From: CAZSHX01 sp964606895
Lineage (GTDB): Bacteria; Bacteroidota; Ignavibacteria; Kapaibacteriales; UBA2268
Assembly (NCBI GenBank): GCA_964606895.1
Contig: CAZSHX010000057.1
Location: 1 to 31,862 of the forward strand
Length of the DNA: 31,862 bases
Direction: 5' to 3'
In this document: positions 25,364 to 31,862 of the stretch, piece by piece
How the letters are laid out: each line of letters begins with the position of its first letter
Position numbering within the stretch: the stretch's first letter is position 1
The notes under the pieces: model-generated
What the model was told of the DNA's origin: nothing
What the model saw: only the letters and a program-made list of their open reading frames with translations
Database searches by the model: none
Translations under genes and position numbers: made by a program

Positions 25364-26299
25364 CTACTCAAATGATTGCTGTGCAAGCAAAGCGGCACCA
25401 ATAATTCCTGAATCTTTAGTGAATTTTGCCCTGCGGACATCTGCTGTTGGAGCAATTGTTGGTAAAGCTCTTGTTCTTAATGTATCTATTGCAGATTTGT
25501 AAAATACTTCGTGAGCGGCAGACAAACCACCACCGACAATAGCAACTCTCAAATCCAGAAGATTAAAAGCCGAGACTAAAGCAACACCAAATATTTCACC
25601 GAGATGACGGAAAATCTCAAGAGCTGTTATGTCGCCTTTGTTTGCCGCTTCTGAAATAAAATAAGGGTCAGTTTTTTCCATTTTATGGAGCATTGATTTT
25701 TTATAGTCCTGAATATATTCTTTAGCAAAAACCGTAATTTGATTTTTACCTAAATATTCCTCGACAATGCCTGTTCTGAATGGATTTTTCTTGTAAAGAT
25801 CTTCATAAGGATCGAAAATCATAAATCCGATTTCACCGGCTCCGTAATTTTCGCCCCTGTATATTTTCCTGTCAAGTACGATAGCCCCGCCAACACCGGT
25901 TCCCATAGTTACATAAATGAAATTTTTCAAACCTTTTGCGGCTCCAAGTTCCATTTCGGCAATAGCGGCAACATTAGCATCGTTATCAATAAATATTGGT
26001 AACGATGGAAATGAGTTCTTGAAAAATTTCCCCATAGGCAAATCAACAAATTCGGGCATATTGGGAGATATTTTCACAAGTCCTTCCGCCGCAACAACAC
26101 CGGGAATACCAATGCCAACAGCTTTGATCTTTTTATGCTTTTCGGTTGATGTTGAGATTATTCGTTTCACTGCATTTAATACAAAATCCGCACCCTTAGC
26201 CGCTAAAGTTGATTGAGTAAACTGATGAACAACTTTCATATTGTCATCGAAAATACCAACTTTGAGATTGGTTCCGCCGATATCTATTCCTAAAAACAT
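25364..26299 (-). CDS. ROK family sugar kinase lacking the usual zinc motif
   Basis: The 311-aa protein has the ROK/glucokinase framework: phosphate-1 loop GIDIGGTNLKVGIFD (4-18), GIGIPGVV (62-69), the catalytic Asp107 in FIDNDANVAAIAEMELGAAKG, the phosphate-2 loop VTMGTGVGGAIV, and the adenosine-site VGGGLSAA near the C-terminus. Most ROK kinases then have GEIGH and CxCGxxGCxE, which bind zinc. Here it reads GEIGFMIFDPYEDLYKKNPF, with neither the His nor the cysteines. It is a probable glucokinase or hexose/N-acetyl-hexosamine kinase; substrate not determined. Confidence 0.88.
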   Translation of the reverse strand: MFLGIDIGGTNLKVGIFDDNMKVVHQFTQSTLAAKGADFVLNAVKRIISTSTEKHKKIKAVGIGIPGVVAAEGLVKISPNMPEFVDLPMGKFFKNSFPSLPIFIDNDANVAAIAEMELGAAKGLKNFIYVTMGTGVGGAIVLDRKIYRGENYGAGEIGFMIFDPYEDLYKKNPFRTGIVEEYLGKNQITVFAKEYIQDYKKSMLHKMEKTDPYFISEAANKGDITALEIFRHLGEIFGVALVSAFNLLDLRVAIVGGGLSAAHEVFYKSAIDTLRTRALPTIAPTADVRRAKFTKDSGIIGAALLAQQSFE

Positions 26300-26364
26300 A
26301 TTTATTTAAATTACTGAAACAAATAAACTTAATAATAAAACCATATAACGTTTCTCAAAGAGAA

Positions 26365-26682
26365 TTATTTACCTTGCTTTTGCCGGACTATATAAACATT
26401 TTCGTGGGGTTTAACCAAACCGTAATTTTTCCTGGCAATCTTTTCCACTTCGTATTTATCATTCGAAATTAGTTGGATTCTTTGAAGTAAAGAATCTTTG
26501 AGTTTTTTTTGATTTTCGGTATTCTGAATAATTAGGCGTTTCTGTTTTTGAAGTTCCATTTTCTTCAAAACACCGTAATCAGAAAAAACAAGTATTGAGA
26601 TTACCGCCAAACCAACAATCGAGTAAAGTAGACCTTTTTTGTGATTTATCAGAAATCTCAATACTATTTTTAAAGTTTGCAT
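26365..26682 (-). CDS. Septum formation initiator (FtsB/DivIC-type)
   Basis: The 105-aa protein has the layout of FtsB/DivIC: a short cytoplasmic start, one membrane segment (GLLYSIVGLAVISILVFSDY, about 17-36), a coiled coil rich in Lys/Gln/Glu/Leu (about 38-75), and the family end EVEKIARKNYGLVKPHENVY. In the division complex such proteins act with FtsL and FtsQ/DivIB. Its ATG lies 2 nt after the gcvPA stop, so translation is probably coupled. The gene symbol is left open because FtsB and DivIC cannot be separated here. Confidence 0.88.
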   Translation of the reverse strand: MQTLKIVLRFLINHKKGLLYSIVGLAVISILVFSDYGVLKKMELQKQKRLIIQNTENQKKLKDSLLQRIQLISNDKYEVEKIARKNYGLVKPHENVYIVRQKQGK

Positions 26683-26684
26683 TG

Positions 26685-28028
26685 CTATTTGCTTGCAAAC
26701 TGCTTAAGGAAGTCGAGATATTTATCCATTTCGGCAACAGTTCTCTTTTCGGTAAATGCTACTAATAATCCGAGTTTGCAATCCGGGAATTTCGCAGTAT
26801 CAATTCCACCCAAAATTCCTTGTTTTTCTGCTTCTTCAATAATTTTAGCAGGAGCAACAGGAGTCATCAACAGGAATTCTCTGAAAAATGGTTTATCGTT
26901 CAGCAAAGAGAAGCCGGGAATCTGTTTTACTTTTTCAGCAAAGTAGTGAGCCTTTGCGAAAGATTGTTCGGCTACTTCCTTAATTCCTTCTTTACCCATC
27001 AATGATAGATAAATAGTTGCCGTCAGCATAAACAAACCTTGATTTGTGCAAATATTGGAAGTTGCTTTTTCTCTCTTGATTTGCTGTTCGCGGGTTTGAA
27101 GAGTTAGAACATAAGACTGAACTCCTTCGGAATCAACCGTAACACCCGATAGTCTCCCGGGAATTTTCCTTACAAGTTCCTGCTTGGTAGCAAACAAACC
27201 GAGATATGGTCCGCCATAACTCATCGGGATACCAAACGGCTGACCTTCGGCAACAACAATGTCTGCATTGTAAGTGCCGGGTGCCTGGAGGATTCCCAAA
27301 GAAATCGGGTCAACTGAAACAATCAGTAAAGCACCTTTTGAATGAGCTATTTTCTCTATTTCGTAAACGTCTTCAAGATTTCCATAAGCATTTGGATGCT
27401 GAACAATGACAGCAGATGTTTTATCGCTGATATTTGCGGCAAGCTCTTCAAGATTGCAAGTACCTTCTTCATTGATAAATGATTTGAACACAAGTTTTCT
27501 GCCTGCACAAGCTGTATCAACAACCATTTTATAATTCGGATTCAATGTCCCGGCAATCAGAAACTCTGACTTGCGGTTATGTGCATGAGAAAGCTGGCAA
27601 GCTTCGGCAAGAGCAGTTGCACCGTCGTAAAGTGATGCATTCGCAACATCCATACCCGTTAAAGCACAAATCATGGATTGGAATTCATACATTGCCTGAA
27701 GAGTTCCTTGCGAAACCTCTGCCTGATACGGTGTATAGGCAGTTTTGAATTCAGAACGGTCAGTTAGCGACCCGATAACGGATGGAATGAAATGGTCGTA
27801 AGAACCGCCACCCATAAAACAAACGTGTGTTGAGGCAGTTATATTTTTGTTCGAATATTCTTCAAGCATCTTTACAACTTCATATTCGGACAGTTTTGGC
27901 AGTAAGTCAAGTTTTTTTCTCAAGCGGATTTCTTCAGGAATAATTTTAATCAAATCCTCGAAAGATTCCACTCCAATTTCCTTAAGCATTTCTTTACGAT
28001 CTGAATCAGTATTTGGTAAGAAAGGCAT
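26685..28028 (-). CDS. gcvPA: Glycine dehydrogenase (decarboxylating) subunit 1
   Basis: This is the N-terminal half of a split P-protein of the glycine cleavage system (447 aa). The PLP-lysine is expected in the partner GcvPB, which is not in this window. Diagnostic segments are MPFLPNTDSDRKEMLKEIG, HVCFMGGGSYDHFIPSVIGS, TPYQAEVSQGTLQAMYEFQS, QHPNAYGNLED and PFGIPMSYGGPYLGLFA. AGGAG lies before the ATG at 28028. It heads the minus-strand operon and is divergent from gap. No glycine-riboswitch pattern is seen in its leader. Confidence 0.95.
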   Translation of the reverse strand: MPFLPNTDSDRKEMLKEIGVESFEDLIKIIPEEIRLRKKLDLLPKLSEYEVVKMLEEYSNKNITASTHVCFMGGGSYDHFIPSVIGSLTDRSEFKTAYTPYQAEVSQGTLQAMYEFQSMICALTGMDVANASLYDGATALAEACQLSHAHNRKSEFLIAGTLNPNYKMVVDTACAGRKLVFKSFINEEGTCNLEELAANISDKTSAVIVQHPNAYGNLEDVYEIEKIAHSKGALLIVSVDPISLGILQAPGTYNADIVVAEGQPFGIPMSYGGPYLGLFATKQELVRKIPGRLSGVTVDSEGVQSYVLTLQTREQQIKREKATSNICTNQGLFMLTATIYLSLMGKEGIKEVAEQSFAKAHYFAEKVKQIPGFSLLNDKPFFREFLLMTPVAPAKIIEEAEKQGILGGIDTAKFPDCKLGLLVAFTEKRTVAEMDKYLDFLKQFASK

Positions 28029-28242
28029 ATCATCTCCTAAATATCTAATAATTAAATTTTGTCAATCAAAGATTTACAATTTATGGTTATTTAATAAGTT
28101 ATCCAAAGAAAAAGGAACAAAATCACAGAAAAAAATATTACTTGAATTTAAAAAAAACATTTATCAATTTATGACGTTTTTTAATTTTTAATAACGACAA
28201 TTTTTATAAAAGTTTCATTTTTCATAATAAAAAGGATAAGTT
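28029..28242. promoter_or_regulatory. Divergent promoter region gcvPA/gap
   Basis: This 214-bp AT-rich spacer separates gcvPA and gap, which are transcribed away from each other, so promoters for both must be here. I could not pick a convincing -33/-7 pair for either gene. Ribosome-binding sites are visible at both ends: AGGAG before gcvPA and AAAAGGATAAG before gap. I see no riboswitch-like fold. Confidence 0.5.
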
Positions 28243-29241
28243 ATGCCTATCAGACTTGCAATTAACGGTTTTGGACGCATCGGCAGATTAGTTTTCAGAC
28301 AAGCTCTGAAAATGAAGGGTCAGTTCGAATTTCTTGGTATCAATGATTTAACGGATGCTCCAACTCTTGCCCACCTGTTCAAATACGATTCTGTTCATGG
28401 TAAATATAATGGAGAAGTCAAAGTTGAAGGTAACAACATTGTTATTGATGGTGTAATTGTTCCAATCTCTGCAGAGAAAACAATCGAAAATCTCCCTTGG
28501 AATGATGTTGACATCGTTTTGGAATCAACGGGTGTTTACACAAGCAGGGTACAACTTGAAAAGCATCTTGCTCACGGAGCAAAAAAAGTCCTGCTTTCTG
28601 CTCCTGCAAAAGATGAACTCGATGCGACAATAGTTATGGGCGTTAATGACCATATTTTGAATGGAAGTGAAAAACTTCTTTCAAATGCTTCCTGCACAAC
28701 AAACTGCCTTGCACCTATGGTTAAAGTTCTGCACGAATCATTCGGTCTGGAAAAAGGTTATATGACCACTATCCATGCCTATACCAATGACCAGAAAATT
28801 CTTGATTTGCCGCATAAAGACTTACGTCGTGCCCGTGCTGCCGCTGTCAATATTATTCCAACTACGACTGGTGCCGCAAAGGCAGTCGGTTTGGTTCTTC
28901 CCGAACTCAAAGGAAAATTGAACGGTTATGCTGTTCGTGTTCCTGTTCCTGATGGTTCGCTAACTGATTTGACAGCTACTCTTGGACGAGATGTTACCAA
29001 AGAAGATGTAAATGCCGCAATCAAAGCCGCCGCAGGTACTTCACTCAAAGGTATTTTGGAATATACCGAAGAACCGATAGTTTCGAGTGACATTGTCGGA
29101 AATCCTCATTCCTGCATTTTCGATTCAGCGTTGACACATGCAAATGGAAATATGGTCAAGGTTGTCGGATGGTACGATAACGAATTCGGATATTCAAACA
29201 GAATAGTTGACCTGATGGTCGCCTTGAAGAAGTTTTTATAG
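28243..29241 (+). CDS. gap: Glyceraldehyde-3-phosphate dehydrogenase
   Basis: The central glycolytic/gluconeogenic enzyme, 332 aa, a usual length. The Rossmann motif is INGFGRIGRLVFRQ (7-20). Asp35 in GINDLTDA suggests preference for NAD. Catalytic Cys151 lies in SNASCTTNCLAP and His178 in TTIHAYTNDQ. RRARAAAVNIIPTTTGAAKA and WYDNEFGYSNR are also canonical. The ATG at 28243 follows AAAAGGATAAG. It appears monocistronic, with its own terminator 23 bp after the stop. Confidence 0.98.
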   Translation: MPIRLAINGFGRIGRLVFRQALKMKGQFEFLGINDLTDAPTLAHLFKYDSVHGKYNGEVKVEGNNIVIDGVIVPISAEKTIENLPWNDVDIVLESTGVYTSRVQLEKHLAHGAKKVLLSAPAKDELDATIVMGVNDHILNGSEKLLSNASCTTNCLAPMVKVLHESFGLEKGYMTTIHAYTNDQKILDLPHKDLRRARAAAVNIIPTTTGAAKAVGLVLPELKGKLNGYAVRVPVPDGSLTDLTATLGRDVTKEDVNAAIKAAAGTSLKGILEYTEEPIVSSDIVGNPHSCIFDSALTHANGNMVKVVGWYDNEFGYSNRIVDLMVALKKFL

Positions 29242-29263
29242 ATCGTTTAAGTTTTAAGAATAT

Positions 29264-29302
29264 AAAAGAGTTGTGGGAAGATTGTTCTCACAACTCTTTT
29301 TT
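29264..29302 (+). terminator. Strong intrinsic terminator of gap
   Basis: AAAAGAGTTGTG (29264-29275) pairs perfectly with CACAACTCTTTT (29289-29300), 12 bp, and can extend by 3 more pairs including one G-U. The T-run reaches 29302. Placement directly after the gap stop is ideal. Confidence 0.93.
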
Positions 29303-29391
29303 AATTTCATGTTAGATTAGAAAATAGCAAGATCATCAATTTATAATAGTTCAGTTCTTCAATCTGCACTCCACCATCTTAGTAACAGCAT

Positions 29392-29421
29392 ACAAGATGA
29401 AACTCAAGCATTTCATCTTGT
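29392..29421. terminator. Perfect hairpin after the FISUMP gene
   Basis: ACAAGATGAAA (29392-29402) and TTTCATCTTGT (29411-29421) form an 11-bp perfect stem with an 8-nt loop. It lies 12 bp past the stop of the minus-strand FISUMP gene. It has no T-run on the minus strand, so it is either a weak terminator or a 3'-end stabilising hairpin. Confidence 0.5.
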
Positions 29422-29433
29422 TCCTTGGCACAC

Positions 29434-31862
29434 TCAGTCTTTGATACATCGGACTGAAAATCCAAAACCTTTATTATCCTTGTCCCTAATGATATAAGTG
29501 CCATCATAATCCAAACTTCTGTACCATGCCGTTGAAATATCAGATTCAGAAGAAGACCACCAGTATCCCCTATCTACTGCCCAACTGTTGAAGAAGCAAG
29601 TACCGCCGGGTAGTGCAAAAAATCCGCTTGAGTTAGTAACTTCTTTGTTGGATTTTCGCCAGTGGGATGTTCCCGATTCTTTTAGCTTGCCACCTTCAAT
29701 TGTTCCACGATACCCTTCACTATCGGCTTCTGCTTGAGTCATACCCAAACACATTTCCAAAGTTTTCCATTCGGTATCACTAGGCACATGCCAACCCAAG
29801 GGTGTTAAACCTCTGGCATCATTAACAACGTACCAGTTATATAGCTTGCCGAAGATAGCACCAATATCGGGGTCAAAGTAGTAGTGATAGCACCATGCTC
29901 CCGATTTAAGATTCTGCCACTGTGAATTGTTTTGTATTTGAGGTATTGAATCGCCATTTCGGTAATGGTCAACATCTAAATTTTTAGTCATCCAGACTTG
30001 ATTACAAATTTTTACGGTATCTCTTCTTATAACAAAATCAATATCGTTGCTTTTTATTCCATTTACAGTAACTGAAACTTTTCCTGTTATGGTACCAAGA
30101 GGGATTTTAACTTTAATTTGTGTGTCTTTCCAGTTTCCTATTTGAAATGAACTCGCACCCGAAAATGATACAAGAATTAATCCTTGCGAAGATGCAAAGC
30201 CGTTCCCTGATATTATTACATCATCGCTAATAAAAGCTGAACCAGGATTAATGTTAAAAATTTCTGGTTTTGTAGTTTCTAAAGTCCGAACGCACCGAAC
30301 AGAATAACCATTTTGCTTACTCCCCATATCCCGATTAATTTGGGCAGATGTATCCAGATTCCTGAACAACACTTCACCTAAATTGATTTCTGTTGAAGTC
30401 CACCAAAAACCAAACCATCCTAAACCGTCGTCCCAACCCTCTTCAAAGCGAAATCCACCGGGAAGAGCAAAAAATCTACTTGAGTTTGTTATTCTTTTGT
30501 TTGAACTTTTCCAATGTGTTGTTGCAGTCTCTTTTAGCTTACCCCCTTCATCTGTGCCCCGGTACCAATAATCATCCGCATCTGTTTGCGTCATACCAAT
30601 ACACATCTCTAATTCTTTCCATTCTTCATCATCTGGAACATGCCAGCCAACAGGTGCCAAACCTCTTGCATCATCAATTGCATACCAATTATATAATTTG
30701 CCGTATATCGCACCTGTTACTGCATCATCGTTATAATAACACCATGCACCTGTTTTAGTTTCCTGCCAGTGAATATAATCTACCTGGGGTATTGAATCGC
30801 CATTACGGTAATGATCAACATTCAGATTTTTACAATTCCATAATTGGTTACATATTTCTATTGTGTCTGCAATTACATTAAAATCAAATTTGTTGCTCTG
30901 TGTTCCATTCACATTAACTGATACTTTCCCGGTTTCAGCATCTAATGGTACTTTAACTTTAATTTGATTATCATTCCAATTTACATATTGGACTGCCTTT
31001 GCATTTGTGAATGATACAAAGATTAAGCCTTGAGTAGAGGCAAATCCAGCACCGTTTATTGTAACTTCGTCCTCTTTAAACGCGGAATCAGGATAGATGC
31101 TGATAATTTTAGGTCCGTTTGATTCAGGGTTCCGAATACAACGAATCGAATATCCTGTTTCCGGAAAATCATTATTGTAATGACTGATAATGCTATTGCT
31201 CTCATTATATAAGTGTCTGCTCCAGCCTTCCGATGCAGACCACATAGAGCAAGACTCACTTATGTCTCCAAACGTCCCTCCATAGGAGCGAGAGCCGCCA
31301 GGAAGTGCAGAAAATCCGCTTTCATTTGTTGTTACTGAGTTGGGACTTGCCCAGTGGGTTGTTCCGGTTTCTTTCAACTTTGCACCGACACTATCTCCAC
31401 GCCACCCAGTGACACTATCAGCATCGTATTGGGACATACCTAAATACATTTCCAGAGTTTTCCATTCTGACTCGCTCGGAATATGCCATCCGAAAGGAGC
31501 TAAGCCATGAGGGTTATTCACGGCATACCAATTATACAACTTGCCATAAGTAGCACCATTAGCTGGATCATTTTCGTAATTACACCATGCACCAGGGAAA
31601 GCATAATAATATCCCCAGTTATAATTTATTCTGACCTCCCGTATCGAATCTCCGTTGCGGTAATGATCAACATTAAGATTTTTTAGCATCCAGACCTGAG
31701 AGCCGATTGTTAAGGGTTGCCATTGGTCAATATAAAAGATGAGGCTGTCAATACTGCTTATTTTGTAAGGTTTGGGATAAGAGAAAATGTAAACATTTAA
31801 AATGTCTCTTTGAATATCATCTTTTTCAAATTTGATGCTTCCGATGATTTCCGTCGGGTAAT
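29434..31862 (-). CDS. 5'-truncated surface protein with three FISUMP modules and two IPT/TIG domains
   Basis: The frame is open through the window end, so the start codon lies outside; an ATG at 31689 falls inside the first module. Counting from that ATG: FISUMP modules at about 1-187, 276-468 and 557-751, each with VDHYRNGDSI, GAWC, YGKLYNWY, GLxPxGWHxP, EWKxLE, LPGG and a final SxRCxR/K. IPT/TIG immunoglobulin-like domains lie at about 193-272 and 474-553 (GxGFASxQGLIxVSF ... WxDxQIKVKxPL ... GKVSVxVNG). FISUMP is the Fibrobacter succinogenes major paralogous domain, found in secreted proteins and of unknown function. The protein ends directly after module 3, without a T9SS sorting domain. 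Export is inferred. Confidence 0.88.
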   Translation of the reverse strand, partial: YPTEIIGSIKFEKDDIQRDILNVYIFSYPKPYKISSIDSLIFYIDQWQPLTIGSQVWMLKNLNVDHYRNGDSIREVRINYNWGYYYAFPGAWCNYENDPANGATYGKLYNWYAVNNPHGLAPFGWHIPSESEWKTLEMYLGMSQYDADSVTGWRGDSVGAKLKETGTTHWASPNSVTTNESGFSALPGGSRSYGGTFGDISESCSMWSASEGWSRHLYNESNSIISHYNNDFPETGYSIRCIRNPESNGPKIISIYPDSAFKEDEVTINGAGFASTQGLIFVSFTNAKAVQYVNWNDNQIKVKVPLDAETGKVSVNVNGTQSNKFDFNVIADTIEICNQLWNCKNLNVDHYRNGDSIPQVDYIHWQETKTGAWCYYNDDAVTGAIYGKLYNWYAIDDARGLAPVGWHVPDDEEWKELEMCIGMTQTDADDYWYRGTDEGGKLKETATTHWKSSNKRITNSSRFFALPGGFRFEEGWDDGLGWFGFWWTSTEINLGEVLFRNLDTSAQINRDMGSKQNGYSVRCVRTLETTKPEIFNINPGSAFISDDVIISGNGFASSQGLILVSFSGASSFQIGNWKDTQIKVKIPLGTITGKVSVTVNGIKSNDIDFVIRRDTVKICNQVWMTKNLDVDHYRNGDSIPQIQNNSQWQNLKSGAWCYHYYFDPDIGAIFGKLYNWYVVNDARGLTPLGWHVPSDTEWKTLEMCLGMTQAEADSEGYRGTIEGGKLKESGTSHWRKSNKEVTNSSGFFALPGGTCFFNSWAVDRGYWWSSSESDISTAWYRSLDYDGTYIIRDKDNKGFGFSVRCIKD
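29437..31710 (-). repeat. Three tandem FISUMP-coding modules
   Basis: Approximate minus-strand spans are module 1 31710-31129, module 2 30864-30286 and module 3 30021-29437, separated by IPT/TIG-coding DNA at about 31113-30874 and 30270-30031. The modules are similar at DNA level around VDHYRNGDSI and GWHVP, so the array probably grew by duplication of a FISUMP-IPT unit. Confidence 0.75.

Noticed and set aside
28029..28242. Glycine riboswitch before gcvPA
   Set aside because: The leader contains no GGAGAG/ACCGAAGGGG-type core and no tandem aptamer pattern; the spacer is simple AT-rich DNA.
30393..30758. 121-aa plus-strand frame opposite the second FISUMP module
   Set aside because: It is antisense to conserved FISUMP codons and its His/Leu/Ser-rich content is a reading-frame artefact.

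Overview
The window looks like a chromosomal segment from a member of the Bacteroidota/Chlorobiota (FCB) group, most plausibly on the Chlorobiota/Ignavibacteria/Kapabacteria side. The evidence is: several secreted proteins ending in type IX secretion (T9SS) sorting domains; a DUF5683 gene; a split glycine dehydrogenase subunit gene (gcvPA), which is more usual in Chlorobi-like lineages than in classical Bacteroidetes; AT-rich intergenic DNA; and a few TAnnTTTG boxes like the Bacteroidota -7 promoter element. The lineage is inferred from gene content only.

Layout. Positions 1-1067 hold the 3' part of a repeat-containing T9SS cargo gene. Positions 1201-6277 (minus) hold the replication/repair cluster dnaN-recF-DUF721(DciA-like)-gyrB, without dnaA and with three palindromic repeat elements in or beside its spacers. 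Positions 6389-11573 (plus) form a tightly spaced run: psd and pssA (phosphatidylethanolamine synthesis), purS and purQ, two TatA/B-type proteins, an aldo/keto reductase and a secreted propeller-like protein. mfd (11718-15005) follows, with a strong terminator after it. Positions 15083-21456 (minus) hold a two-gene unit: a WD40-type T9SS cargo followed by a 1689-residue secreted T9SS cargo of unknown function.

Upstream of that pair (21503-21645, minus) is the most striking non-coding feature: a 109-nt rod-shaped RNA fold with four helices, a TAnnTTTG box just before its 5' end and an intrinsic terminator abutting its 3' end. It may be a stand-alone small RNA with a 6S-like shape, or a terminator-controlled leader of the secreted pair.

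Positions 28028-21858 (minus) form a likely operon: gcvPA, a DivIC/FtsB-type division protein, a ROK kinase lacking the usual zinc motif, ridA, DUF5683, an S9 prolyl-oligopeptidase-type peptidase and a TPR-like mini-gene, ending at a terminator near 21805. gap (28243-29241) is divergent from gcvPA and has its own terminator. The right end (29434-31862, minus) is the 3' part of a gene encoding three FISUMP modules alternating with two IPT/TIG domains, open at its 5' end.

The housekeeping assignments are secure from motifs. The roles of the secreted proteins, the structured RNA and the palindromic repeats are inferred. No rRNA, tRNA, CRISPR array or intact transposase gene was seen.
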